From NCBI GenBank assembly GCA_040218535.1, contig JAVJRG010000008.1:1-64000 (forward strand): a stretch of DNA of 64,000 bases, in the 5' to 3' direction. Positions 15,184 through 24,623 of the stretch are shown in pieces. The translations under genes and the position numbers were made by a program. A model generated the notes under the pieces. The model did no database searches. It had not been told where the DNA came from and saw only the letters and a program-made list of their open reading frames with translations. Source of the DNA: Lacipirellulaceae bacterium (GTDB lineage Bacteria > Planctomycetota > Planctomycetia > Pirellulales > Lacipirellulaceae). The stretch's first letter is position 1. Every line of letters starts with the position of its first letter.

Positions 15184-17940
15184 CTACCGCAATCTTTCCT
15201 TCGCCACGCCCAGGCGTTCCTGCTCTCGGCGATGGAAGAAGACGGCCGTCGCTAGAAGCAATGGTGGTACGAGTGGGATGAACAGGCCGAGCAGTTTGTA
15301 CTTGAGTTTGACTCGGTCGATTTGGTTATCCATATCGTTCTTCAGTTCTTTCGCTTTCCGCGTCCGCTCGTTCTCAATTGCCGTTTGCTCTGCGATTAGC
15401 TTCTTCCTCGCACGTCTATAAACCTGTGCTGTCTTTTGGTCTTTCTCGTTGCGAGACAGACCCTCGGCTTGTTCGATCTTGTCGACCTGCTCCTGAAAAG
15501 CCTTCTGTGCCGCCTCGTCCTGTTCGTCCAGGTCTTCGTTAAAGTCCTTTTGCGTCTTCTCGGCTTTGACCATGTACTCCATCGTCGCGTTCTCAATATC
15601 GGTGAGCCGCTTCAGCGGGCGAGTCCTTTTGCGAATATTGATGAACCGATCATCTCCGGCCAATTGGTCGAGGACGTTTAGCATCAGCGTCACGTTTTGG
15701 GTCGAGGGCAGGAAGTTTTCCAAGCCGCGGGCGCGAATATCGAAAAAGTCAGGCAGTGTCAGATCAATGTCGGCGACGACGACGACATTGATTTCCTTTT
15801 CCTCTTCTTCCTCCGACTCCTCTTCGCGGTCGGCCGGATCGGTCTCGTCGGTGAACTCTTCTTCCAGCACGGCTTCTTTTTCCGCAGGCTTTCCAGAAAT
15901 CTGGGCCGCGACAATATAGGCATACGTGTTGGCTGGGCCCAGTTCGCTGGTGTCACGCCAAGGCTCCTGATCCCCGCGCTGCTTACCCCTCACGGGCGTT
16001 GTTCCGGAGAGCTTCGCGCTGGTGGTTGCCAGCGGCTCGAACTTCAGTTCCGAAGTGCCGTTGCCTGCCTCTTCATCCTGTCGTATCGAACCGGGATAGA
16101 GCAGCATGACTTGATTCAAGCCAGAGGTAATGTCGTTATCGTCGTTGAACGGTTCGACCGTATCGTTCCCTTCATCAATGAATACCCAACCGAGGGTTTG
16201 AATTCCCCAGGCGGTGAAGTCAGGACGGTAGTTCTGCCAGACAACGCTTGCCGGGTTGAAACTGACTTCGAGCAATTGCCACAGTTGATCAATGTCGCCC
16301 TTGGGAATCGGCTGGCCGCCACCCATCCCCATCATCCCCATTCCGCCGCTGACGCGCGGTTCGCCGGTTCCAGGAACCATTTGCCCAGGGAAAAAGAACG
16401 GAAACGGATCCTCGAAAATAGCCGTTGGAATTCCCGAGCGAATCGCGTCGATAAAGTTATCCATCTCCGCAGGGCCTAGCATGGAAGGCTGCAAGGCGAG
16501 CAAGCAGTCGTACTTCCCGACGATCGGCTTGCTTGGGTCAACGGGCTTAAGCTCATACTGCTTGTCGAGTTCTTCGATCAGCGCGTATCGCCCACGACCC
16601 CCCTCGTTCAAGTCGATGTCCATGAACGGCAGGTCGGTGTCGACAATGCCTAGCACTTTTCGCTCTGACTGAGCGACCGTCAGGATTGACCGCACCAGTT
16701 CATACTCGACGGGGATGCCTGTATTCACAAAGGGGACGGTCACCTTGTCGAGTCCCGAGGTGAAGCCCACGCCCAAGAAAAAGTCCTGGCTCTCCCCACC
16801 CTCGGGCGGCGTGTATTCCTGTGGCGTGATGCCAAAGTTCTTCTCTGCTTTCTCTGCATCGGGGCCGAAGTTGGGAATGCGATGCAGCACGACGCTAATC
16901 TTGCCCTCGCCCAAGGCTCGCAGTTCTTCGAGCGTCGTCAGCAAATTGCGCTTGGTCGTCGCATACTCGTCGGGGACATCGGGGCTGATGTAAGCGTCGA
17001 TTTTGATTTTGCTAACTTCGTCGTTGTCACGCAGCTCAGAGATCAGTCGCACGGTATCAGCAGAGAGCGAGTTCAAGTCCTCGCTTGTCGCGTCGATTCG
17101 CGCGAAGTTGTGTTCCTGAACGAACATCGTTATGCCGATGGCGGCAGCCCCCAGACAAAGCGTGCGCACCAAAAAGTGGCCTGCCATGCCGGAGGTCTCC
17201 TCCCCAGCGCGCCAATGACGGCGACCAATGAGCACCATGCTGAGATAAATCATCACCGCGGCGATACTCAGGAAGTAGACGACACCGCCAATGCTGAGGA
17301 CACCGCGCTCGAAATCCTTGAACTGCTCGATCGCACTCCATTGCCGCAGAGCGTCAGCGATCTTGGGGAAGTCTTTGAACACCCAATCCGCCACACCAAA
17401 GATTGCCAGCGGCAGGTTGAATAGCGTTCCAAGAATAAATCCAACGGTCAGATTATCCGTCAAGAAAGAGGCCACCATGCCTACCGAAATCATCGCAATG
17501 CCAATGAACCAGTAGCCAATAAACGTGCTGACGTAGAGCCCGGGGTCAGGGTTCCCTAAGCCGTAAAGAAACACGACCATAATCGAGAAGGCCGAGAACA
17601 GCAGCGACACCGTGAAAATCGCCACGCCGGCGAGGAATTTTCCCAGAACAATGTCGATGTCATTCGCGGGCACGGTCAGCAGAAGTTCATCCGTCCCTTG
17701 GCGGCGCTCTTCCGCCCAGATGCTCATTGTGATCGCCGGAATAAACACAAGCATAATGAACGGCAACCAGCGACTCAGTTGATCGAGGTTTGCTAGATTA
17801 CGCGTGAAGAACTCAGGCGACCAAAAGGTTGCTAGTCCGCTCAATACGGCAAAGACGCAGATAAAGACGTAGCCTGTTGGGCTCGAAAAATAGCTGACGA
17901 AATCACGCTTAAAAACAGCTTTGAGAACGGTCCAGTTCAT
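15184..17940 (-). CDS. Fused ABC-2 permease and GldG-like periplasmic protein
   Basis: The 918-aa protein joins two parts. Residues 1-260 are an ABC-2 permease with about six membrane segments (e.g. VFICVFAVLSGLATFWS and VFIPAITMSIWAEERRQGTD), the GldF type. The rest resembles GldG/IFT52-like ABC-type uncharacterised transport domains, with a new membrane segment near 262-282, a large extracytoplasmic domain, a charged coiled-coil region (about 790-890) and a C-terminal membrane segment (LLGLFIPLVPPLLLATAVFF). In Bacteroidetes GldF and GldG are separate; fusions like this are frequent in planctomycetes. A methionine/glycine-rich stretch (GGMGMMGMGGGQP) sits near residue 535. It is preceded by its ATPase gene (47 bp) and followed by the DUF4340 gene. 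Confidence 0.9.
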   Translation of the reverse strand: MNWTVLKAVFKRDFVSYFSSPTGYVFICVFAVLSGLATFWSPEFFTRNLANLDQLSRWLPFIMLVFIPAITMSIWAEERRQGTDELLLTVPANDIDIVLGKFLAGVAIFTVSLLFSAFSIMVVFLYGLGNPDPGLYVSTFIGYWFIGIAMISVGMVASFLTDNLTVGFILGTLFNLPLAIFGVADWVFKDFPKIADALRQWSAIEQFKDFERGVLSIGGVVYFLSIAAVMIYLSMVLIGRRHWRAGEETSGMAGHFLVRTLCLGAAAIGITMFVQEHNFARIDATSEDLNSLSADTVRLISELRDNDEVSKIKIDAYISPDVPDEYATTKRNLLTTLEELRALGEGKISVVLHRIPNFGPDAEKAEKNFGITPQEYTPPEGGESQDFFLGVGFTSGLDKVTVPFVNTGIPVEYELVRSILTVAQSERKVLGIVDTDLPFMDIDLNEGGRGRYALIEELDKQYELKPVDPSKPIVGKYDCLLALQPSMLGPAEMDNFIDAIRSGIPTAIFEDPFPFFFPGQMVPGTGEPRVSGGMGMMGMGGGQPIPKGDIDQLWQLLEVSFNPASVVWQNYRPDFTAWGIQTLGWVFIDEGNDTVEPFNDDNDITSGLNQVMLLYPGSIRQDEEAGNGTSELKFEPLATTSAKLSGTTPVRGKQRGDQEPWRDTSELGPANTYAYIVAAQISGKPAEKEAVLEEEFTDETDPADREEESEEEEEKEINVVVVADIDLTLPDFFDIRARGLENFLPSTQNVTLMLNVLDQLAGDDRFINIRKRTRPLKRLTDIENATMEYMVKAEKTQKDFNEDLDEQDEAAQKAFQEQVDKIEQAEGLSRNEKDQKTAQVYRRARKKLIAEQTAIENERTRKAKELKNDMDNQIDRVKLKYKLLGLFIPLVPPLLLATAVFFHRREQERLGVAKERLR

Positions 17941-17987
17941 AGGTGGATTCAGTACTCTGAAGTTGGTAGATCGGTGTACGGTTGCGT

Positions 17988-18782
17988 TTAGGTAGTCTCG
18001 ACAGCGCCGGTGAGTTCGTGGAATCGTTCGTCGAGGTTGGGTTGCTCAACCGTCAATTCCTCGGGTGTGCCATCGAATACCAAGCGGCCTTCGTTGATGA
18101 ACACCACGCGATTACACATCGCTTGAACTTCCTGCAGGATATGCGTCGAGAGCAAGATTGTTTTCGTTTCTCCTAACTCGCGGATCATGCGACGGACCTC
18201 GCGAATCTGATTCGGGTCGAGACCCGCCGTTGGTTCGTCGAGGATCAGGACGTCAGGGTCATGCAGCAGGGCTTGAGCCATGCCAACACGTTGACGATAA
18301 CCTTTCGAGAGCTTGCCTATCGGTTTGCGGATGACGCTTGAAAGGTTACAGGTATCAACAACCGCATCCATTCGAGTTTCAAGCTCGCGCCCCGTAAGGC
18401 CACGAGCCGTTCCGAAAAATTCTAGCAGGCTATGCGGAGACATGTCCGGGTAGAGCGGGCCGTTTTCTGGCAAGTATCCCAAATGACTTGCACCAGCGAT
18501 GCGGTCGCTGGCCATGTTGTGCCCAGCAATCCAAGCGGTTCCTGTAGAAGGAGCCAGATACCCGGTCAGCAGTTTCATCGTGGTGCTTTTGCCGGCACCA
18601 TTGGGTCCCAGAAAGGCCGCAACCTCGCCCCGCTTGATTGAGAACGTTACGTTTCTACTGGCTGCGAAACTTCCGTAGAACTTCGAAAGCCCACGGGCTT
18701 CGATCATGGCTTCGGAGCCCGTGGCTTCCGCTCCGCCAAGGCTTGCCTCAGGAGCAGTTTCTGGAGTCGTTGTCATCATCAT
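17988..18782 (-). CDS. ABC transporter ATP-binding protein (GldA-like)
   Basis: This 264-aa ATPase subunit has Walker A LGPNGAGKST (about residues 57-66), signature LSKGYRQRVGMAQALL (about 158), Walker B VLILDEPTAGLDP and the switch histidine in LLSTHILQEV. The first 25 residues are a low-complexity tail before IEARGLSKFYG; the true start may be the internal ATG before that. It heads the operon with the fused permease/GldG protein and DUF4340 and probably powers that complex at the inner membrane. The substrate is unknown. Confidence 0.93.
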   Translation of the reverse strand: MMMTTTPETAPEASLGGAEATGSEAMIEARGLSKFYGSFAASRNVTFSIKRGEVAAFLGPNGAGKSTTMKLLTGYLAPSTGTAWIAGHNMASDRIAGASHLGYLPENGPLYPDMSPHSLLEFFGTARGLTGRELETRMDAVVDTCNLSSVIRKPIGKLSKGYRQRVGMAQALLHDPDVLILDEPTAGLDPNQIREVRRMIRELGETKTILLSTHILQEVQAMCNRVVFINEGRLVFDGTPEELTVEQPNLDERFHELTGAVETT

Positions 18783-19092
18783 CCCGTCTTGAGAGTTGTC
18801 TCATGGCCGATCGGCGGGCACTACAGGTGGCAGAACAAGGTTCTGTGACCAAACTGGCTCAGGACCGTCCCAGTGTAGATCCTGTTGAAGATACGGCCAG
18901 GAAGCACAAGTCGTTACGCCTCAACAACTTGTAATGCCTCATAGCTGTCACCTGAAAATGACCGCCCAGGCTAGCCTAGCAGCGTAACCTTGCCTAATCG
19001 GACTGTCTATACCCGCAAATTACGCGGTTATCGCTTATAAATTCGCCTACGCGGACCGAATGGGATTGGTTCGGGAACAGAGGAAAAAAAGT
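18783..19092. other. Intergenic region, no gene recognised
   Basis: The space lies between the start of the ABC ATPase gene and the stop of nadB, both on the minus strand. It should hold the promoter of the ABC operon, but I see no convincing -35/-10 pair. Short frames here lack any family features. Confidence 0.5.
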
Positions 19093-20718
19093 TCAACCCC
19101 TCGAATCAGTCGCATGCCGCCGCCATGTCTCGTCGTCACGTTCGGGGAAATCGCTCCGATAGTGGACGCCTCGCGATTCCGTCCGCCGGAGGGCCGCGTC
19201 GATCATCACGCCGGCGACCGTGAGCATGTTCTGCAATTCCCAGCCTCGAGGATCATCGAGTTGCTGGGAAAGGACATAGCGCTGCCAGCCAGCGATCGTA
19301 TCCGCGGCTTTCAATAGACCTTTCTCATCACGTCGCACGCCAACCGAGCGCCACATCAGGCTCTTAAGAGAGTTTCGCACATCTCCCAAATCGAGTATTT
19401 GAGAAGGTTTGTCGTTGGTAGGATTCTCTAGCGGGATCGCTTGGAACGTGTCTGACTGTTTGAGCGCTGCCTCGGCGGCGCAGGCACCCGCCCGTGCTCC
19501 GTACACGAGACCTTCGAGCAGGCTGTTCGAGGCCAGACGGTTCGCACCATGCAGACCGCTGCTGGTCACTTCGCCAGCAGCCCAAAGTCCCGGCAAGCTT
19601 GTCGCACCGTTCTCATCCACCTCAACGCCACCAATCATATAGTGGGCACCGGGCCTCACCGGAATGCGATCTTTCGTGATGTCGATTCCGAATTCTTGGC
19701 ACTTCTTGGCGATCCCCGGGAATCGACTTAGCACGTGCTGGGGATCAAGGTGGCTTAGATCGAGATACACGCACGGCTGACGTGTTTGCTCCATGTGATT
19801 GACAATCGCCTGGCTGACAATATCGCGAGGGGCGAGTTCGGCGCGTTCGTCAATCGCCGGCATGAAGCGTTCGCCCGATTCGTCCACGAGGTGCGCGCCC
19901 TCGCCACGAACCGCTTCGGTGATGAGGCTACGACCACTGCCCGCGATATAGAGTACCGTTGGGTGAAACTGCATAAATTCCATATCACGCAGTCTCGCAC
20001 CAGCACGAAACGCCGCGGCGTGGCCATCCCCTGTGGCAACCATCGGATTGGTCGTTTCACGATAGACCTGCCCGACGCCTCCCGTGCAGAGAATCGTCTG
20101 CTTTGCCCAGACGAAAGTCTTTCCGTGATGAGGATTCCATACTAAGGCACCGACACAAGCGTTGGTGTTCGTTGAGTTGGGATGCGTCAGTAAGTCGATG
20201 GTGAACGTGTTCTGCCAAATCTGGGCTCCGAGTTCCACGCGAGCACGGCTAATCATCGCTCGCATGATCTCCTTCCCTGTTGCATCACCAAGAGCATGCG
20301 CGATGCGCCGCACTCCATGTCCCCCCTCGCGACCAAGGAGCAGCTCGCCATCGTCCTCCGTATCAAACGAAGTTCCCCATTCGATGAGCTGTCGGATATG
20401 CCCCGGTGCTTCGCGGACGACCATTTCAACAACTTCACGGTCGCAGAGGTTGGCTCCAGCAACCAGGGTATCTTCGATGTGATCCTCAAAGCGATCTTCA
20501 GGCGCAAGCACGCCTGCGATACCTCCTTGAGCGTAGGTAGAATTCGATTCCTTCAACTCGTCCTTGGTGACAACCAGGGCAGACAGCGAAGGATCAATCG
20601 CCATCGTCGCCCGAAGCCCAGCGATGCCGCCACCAACGATCAGCACGTCTACAAAGTGGTGAGGTATTCGCTTCGGATGAAAAGGGACGAGGTACTGGGG
20701 AAGAGAGTCCATGCTCAT
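19093..20718 (-). CDS. nadB: L-aspartate oxidase
   Basis: NadB oxidises L-aspartate to iminoaspartate, the first step of de novo NAD synthesis, in the cytoplasm. The 541-aa length is normal. The N-terminal FAD-binding motif is VLIVGGGIAGLRA, and SNSTYAQGGIAGVL is the flavin/substrate region shared with succinate dehydrogenase flavoproteins. HPT in QFHPTVLY and the arginine in TEAVRGEGAHL fit active-site residues. GGVEVDENGATSLPGLWAAGE is the second FAD contact, and LASNSLLEGLVYGARAG is diagnostic of NadB. The start is the ATG at 20718 or 20712. No nadA or nadC is adjacent in the window. An inverted-repeat element lies just upstream. Confidence 0.95.
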   Translation of the reverse strand: MSMDSLPQYLVPFHPKRIPHHFVDVLIVGGGIAGLRATMAIDPSLSALVVTKDELKESNSTYAQGGIAGVLAPEDRFEDHIEDTLVAGANLCDREVVEMVVREAPGHIRQLIEWGTSFDTEDDGELLLGREGGHGVRRIAHALGDATGKEIMRAMISRARVELGAQIWQNTFTIDLLTHPNSTNTNACVGALVWNPHHGKTFVWAKQTILCTGGVGQVYRETTNPMVATGDGHAAAFRAGARLRDMEFMQFHPTVLYIAGSGRSLITEAVRGEGAHLVDESGERFMPAIDERAELAPRDIVSQAIVNHMEQTRQPCVYLDLSHLDPQHVLSRFPGIAKKCQEFGIDITKDRIPVRPGAHYMIGGVEVDENGATSLPGLWAAGEVTSSGLHGANRLASNSLLEGLVYGARAGACAAEAALKQSDTFQAIPLENPTNDKPSQILDLGDVRNSLKSLMWRSVGVRRDEKGLLKAADTIAGWQRYVLSQQLDDPRGWELQNMLTVAGVMIDAALRRTESRGVHYRSDFPERDDETWRRHATDSRG

Positions 20719-20731
20719 GGTTTACCAAATG

Positions 20732-20851
20732 TGTCATTCCGACGGGAGGCTCGCCGACCGAGGAATCCGGTTTATACTCTCATGAGAGTAAAGAACCTTA
20801 TAGAGATTGAAGCTTGATTCCTTGGTTGCCGGGTCTCCTCTCGGAATGACA
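20732..20851. repeat. Intergenic inverted repeat with TCATTCCGA ends
   Basis: The left arm (20732-20767, starts TGTCATTCCGA, ends GGAATC) and the right arm (20816-20851) are imperfect reverse complements. A perfect 14-bp palindrome, ACTCTCATGAGAGT, lies at 20776-20789 in the middle. It separates nadB from the upstream low-complexity protein gene. Confidence 0.75.
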
Positions 20852-20869
20852 TGCGATAGAATTCGCACT

Positions 20870-23800
20870 TTACTTATCTCCAGCCGCACCTTTGACGTAA
20901 GCTCGCACTCGATCGCGATACTTGAGCGGTGCCTGGTTGCGATACGCCTCATTAAGGTTGCGAAGCTTGTCTTTGTTGATGTTTGATTTGAAACGCTTGG
21001 GGCCATTGTTTCCCAGCCCCAGACTACGGAGCGCCTCGTTGAGTTCCGTAGCCGCTTCACCTGCGTCATCCCCAGGACCTGCCGCTCGCTCCTTGAGGTT
21101 TTTCCAACGGTCGACGAAACGTTGCAACTCATTCTGATCCCAACCGAGCTTATCGAGCATCTTTTCATCGACTTTTTTCTTGGCAAGCTGATCTTCCAGT
21201 TTTTCGAGAACCAAGTCGGTCTGCTTCTGTGCGAACTCCAGGTTGGCTGCGTCGCCCGGCTCAGTCTCGCCCTCAGGCGGAGCGCCGTCGCTGGCGTTGC
21301 CTTGCGAGGCATTGCCACCCTGAGGTGTACCGTTTGGGCTGCCTGCTTGATTTGAATCGCCTTCAGGCGATTCGGACTTGTCGCCTTGATTCTGTTCAGA
21401 AGAGGGTTCGCCGGGAGGTTGCTGACCAGGTGGTGGCGATCCTTGCTCACCTTCTTGGGGAGCATTACCCTCGGGTTGCGCGCCTTGAGGACCGTCCTTC
21501 TGGCTGGACTCGCCCCCAGCTTGATCGCCTTGTCCGTCCTTTTGTTCGGAACCTTCGCCCGCCTGATCGCCGCTGGACTCGCCGGTTTGTTTGTCGGCGG
21601 CTGTGCCGTCGCCCGCTTGTTCGCCGGTTTCACCTTCGCCGGTCTCATTGGCCGCATTGGCTCCTTCGTCGGCAGCGGTGTTTTCGCCGGCTCCACCCTT
21701 GCCTTGGTCGTCCGCTTGCTGGCCGGCGCCTTCTTGTCCTTCGCCGCTTCGGTCGCCGCTTTGGCTGCTTTCGGTATCTGACTCTTGCTTGTCGCGAGAT
21801 TCGGACGGCTCCTCACTACCAGCTTCCTGGCCTTCCGCCTGGTTGTCCTTTTCCCGCGATTGCTTTGCGCTGGCTTCGGGGGTGCCTTGTTCTTCGCCGG
21901 GGTTTTCCCCTCCGCCGGACTCGCTTTGATTGCGATTCGGGTCGCTATCGGGGCCTTCCGAAGGTTCGCCTGCGTTTTGCTTCTCCATCTCGCTATCCGG
22001 TTTCGGCTGAGCGGCATCGGGCTGCGCTCCATCCGGTTGCTGGCCCCCTTCGCCAGCAGGCTGTTGTCCCTCAGCACCTTGCTCCTGAGGCTGAGCACCG
22101 TTTTCTTTCCGTCCTTCGCCTTCTTGAGGTTTTGCTTGCTCACCCTGAGGATTTTGCGGTTGCGATTCGCCCGCTTGAGATTGGCCACCTTTCGGTTGAT
22201 CACCTTCAGGCTTGCCCTCTTGAGTTTGCCCGGGTTGATTCTCTCCCGACTCACCCTCACCGTTTGGCTGATTCTGTTGCTGTCCCTCTTGCTCATTCAG
22301 ATGATCAGCGATTCGTTCAAACGCTTCGCCGTCGTCAGAACCATCTGAGGCCACGGGTTCCTGGTTTTGTTCTCCCTCTTGACCACCTTCCTGTGGGTTC
22401 GGATTCGGTTGACTTGGTTGATCACCGTTTTGCTTGTTGCCTTGCTCACCCGGTTGTTGTTGACCTTCTTGCGGCTGGTTCGCACCGCCGCCCTCATTTA
22501 AGCCATTCGGTTGGCCCTGTTTGGGATTGTCGCCGTTGGGTTGTTGGCCTTCGCCCCCTTCACCACCTTCGCCGGGTTGGGCCTGATTTTCCTGATTGCC
22601 TTCGCCACCTTCTCCCGGTTGTCCTTCACCGCCATTCTCAGCAGTCTTCTCACCAGCTTGGCTACCCTCGCCGCCGGCACCTTCTTGGCCCTCAGCGCCG
22701 CCTTCGCCGCCACCTTGATTTTGCTCGCCCTCACCGTTCTGCTCGTTCGGGTCTTGTGCCTGTTGGTCTTGATTGGGAATGTCGGGACGCTCAGCGGGAC
22801 CAACGATTTTCATGCGGCGGTGTTCGCTAACTCCGAGATTGGCTTCAGGCCGTCGATTGTCGCGAGCCGTCGCCCAATACTCCAGCACGTCGCCCGGCTT
22901 GAGACCGACTGATTCAGGCGTGAAAGGCAGACCGCCGGTGAACTTGCCAGTGAAATCTTCATCCAAGAGTCGACCAATCTGAATATCGCGTTCGCCGGAA
23001 AGCCCCACCAACGAAACACGACTCACGGCAAAGTCAGGATCGCGTGCTTCGGCTTCGATCCGAATCGTTTCGTCAGATCGCACCTCAATCTCCGGCTCTT
23101 TAGGGCTGACGACGCTGACTTCGGGGGCGTAGTCCGGAGTGACCTCGATGCGATACTTGGCGGGGTCGCTGTTCTCACGGCCTTCGGTCGAAATCATCCG
23201 CAAGGCGTAGCTTTTGTGCTTCGGCGTGCGGCGATCCTCTTGCAACGCCAACGTGAAGCTAACCGTTGCCCGATCTCCGTTGACGCTCATCGCAAGGTCT
23301 CGGCGACCATCAGCGGCGAAATCAACGTGGGCAGATTTGAGGGGCAGATTCGAAACGGCAGAAATCGTCACTCGGGTGCCCTCAACGCCACGAACATCAC
23401 CCGTGTCGGCAACCGTTTGCGAGGGAAAACCTGTATAGGAAGGATACTCGTAGCGAACCCCAGTCACGACGATCGTCGGTCTGGAGTAAACCGTAATCTT
23501 GTGCTCTCGGCTACGAGCGTCGCCAGCCGTGATCCAGTAGATCAAGTCCTGCTGGATTCCGCGTTGAACGCCCCCTTTCTGGCTACCTCGCCGTTTGGCT
23601 GGCATGGAAACCGCATAGCGATCAGTTTCCCCTTGACGGGTCATTAGCATTTGCGAGTCGATGATTTGCTTATCAACCGACGAGTAATGCAACTCGACGG
23701 GCTCTTCCTCACCGAGGCCAAGTATCTCCGCCGAGACCTCCAGACGTTCGCCTCGGGCAAGACTTGTGTCACCCGGCGCGATGTTTGCGATCTGCACTCG

Positions 23801-24448
23801 GCTCGGCGCTGCAATATCTGACCAGGGAGCAAGGACTCGCCCGACGGTCGCCGTGGGATCTTTCGGAGAGAACACTCGGTAGAGCGCACAGAGTGCGACG
23901 ACCGCAACAAGTACGTATCCGAGACGGATGACCGAGGAACGGTCAATCACGCTCGCCATCGGGGATTCGTTCAGTCGATCAGCGGTCTGCTTTTGAATCG
24001 CCTGATAGACTTGTGAGGCCATCGGTTGCTTCCGACCGCGGAACAAGAGCAAGCTGAGCAGACTGTTCTTGAGTGTCGGGCTGTTCGACTCAATCGTTTG
24101 TGCTGCATAGATCGGATTGATCGGTCTCAGCAGCGGCAGAAACGACCGCCAGACGTGCCAGGCGAGCCCCGCAAGAAATCCAAAGAACAACAGCGAACGT
24201 CCAGCAATGCCCAAACCTCCCGGGACGACCCAGTGATCGAGGATTGCCGCTGTCAGTAAGAACAGAAGGATACCGATCAGCATCGTGATGATCCCGGCGG
24301 TCAGGTCGACCGATTTCAACCCGCGCCGCGTTTTCTGGATCTGCTGGTCGATCAACTGCTGATCTTGCTGCGGCAAGCTGCCTTTCGCAGACTCAGCAGG
24401 AGGTGGCGGTGCAACGGTAGGCATGCGCGAGAGGTAGAGATTCGACAA
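20870..24448 (-). CDS. Large membrane protein with giant low-complexity region (DUF4175-like)
   Basis: The 1192-aa protein has two or three N-terminal membrane segments (IITMLIGILLFLLTAAIL; SLLFFGFLAGLAWHVW; LGYVLVAVVALCALY, ending near 190). A beta-rich extracytoplasmic part (about 200-545) follows, with several Ig-like repeats (e.g. ITVYSRPTIVVTGVRYEYP). Residues from about 550 to 1070 are almost only Gly, Glu, Gln, Asn, Pro, Asp and Ser. A helical C-terminal domain (about 1070-1192) ends it. The layout resembles DUF4175-type proteins of planctomycetes; the function is unknown. The repetitive region produces long open frames on both strands that are not genes. The protein is not obviously operonic: the next gene upstream, lpxK, is divergent. 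Confidence 0.8.
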   Translation of the reverse strand: MSNLYLSRMPTVAPPPPAESAKGSLPQQDQQLIDQQIQKTRRGLKSVDLTAGIITMLIGILLFLLTAAILDHWVVPGGLGIAGRSLLFFGFLAGLAWHVWRSFLPLLRPINPIYAAQTIESNSPTLKNSLLSLLLFRGRKQPMASQVYQAIQKQTADRLNESPMASVIDRSSVIRLGYVLVAVVALCALYRVFSPKDPTATVGRVLAPWSDIAAPSRVQIANIAPGDTSLARGERLEVSAEILGLGEEEPVELHYSSVDKQIIDSQMLMTRQGETDRYAVSMPAKRRGSQKGGVQRGIQQDLIYWITAGDARSREHKITVYSRPTIVVTGVRYEYPSYTGFPSQTVADTGDVRGVEGTRVTISAVSNLPLKSAHVDFAADGRRDLAMSVNGDRATVSFTLALQEDRRTPKHKSYALRMISTEGRENSDPAKYRIEVTPDYAPEVSVVSPKEPEIEVRSDETIRIEAEARDPDFAVSRVSLVGLSGERDIQIGRLLDEDFTGKFTGGLPFTPESVGLKPGDVLEYWATARDNRRPEANLGVSEHRRMKIVGPAERPDIPNQDQQAQDPNEQNGEGEQNQGGGEGGAEGQEGAGGEGSQAGEKTAENGGEGQPGEGGEGNQENQAQPGEGGEGGEGQQPNGDNPKQGQPNGLNEGGGANQPQEGQQQPGEQGNKQNGDQPSQPNPNPQEGGQEGEQNQEPVASDGSDDGEAFERIADHLNEQEGQQQNQPNGEGESGENQPGQTQEGKPEGDQPKGGQSQAGESQPQNPQGEQAKPQEGEGRKENGAQPQEQGAEGQQPAGEGGQQPDGAQPDAAQPKPDSEMEKQNAGEPSEGPDSDPNRNQSESGGGENPGEEQGTPEASAKQSREKDNQAEGQEAGSEEPSESRDKQESDTESSQSGDRSGEGQEGAGQQADDQGKGGAGENTAADEGANAANETGEGETGEQAGDGTAADKQTGESSGDQAGEGSEQKDGQGDQAGGESSQKDGPQGAQPEGNAPQEGEQGSPPPGQQPPGEPSSEQNQGDKSESPEGDSNQAGSPNGTPQGGNASQGNASDGAPPEGETEPGDAANLEFAQKQTDLVLEKLEDQLAKKKVDEKMLDKLGWDQNELQRFVDRWKNLKERAAGPGDDAGEAATELNEALRSLGLGNNGPKRFKSNINKDKLRNLNEAYRNQAPLKYRDRVRAYVKGAAGDK

Positions 24449-24472
24449 TAGAACGTTTGAAGTGGAAAGATT

Positions 24473-24496
24473 GAGCCGCGAGGCGTAAGCCCGCGG
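24473..24496. repeat. Single arm of the GAGCCGC...GGCGTAAGCC repeat family
   Basis: GAGCCGCGAGGCGTAAGCCC (from 24473) differs at few positions from the arms of the 29-bp perfect inverted repeat at 62444-62513. It lies in the divergent space between the low-complexity protein gene and lpxK. Confidence 0.7.
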
Positions 24497-24623
24497 ATAG
24501 TCACTTCATTATACGCGAGAAACCTCGAAAAGTGAGACGCTCAAGAGAGTGAAAAAGTTCCCCGAGTCTGCTGGGCTAGGCGGACGTAACGATTTGCTCG
24601 ACAATTCGGTTTTTGAACCGCGA

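Noticed and set aside
20734-22830. Long Lys/Arg/Ala-rich frame (minus) and Arg/Leu-rich frame (plus) of over 500 codons
   Set aside because: They are alternative frames of the low-complexity region of the 1192-aa protein and have unnatural composition.
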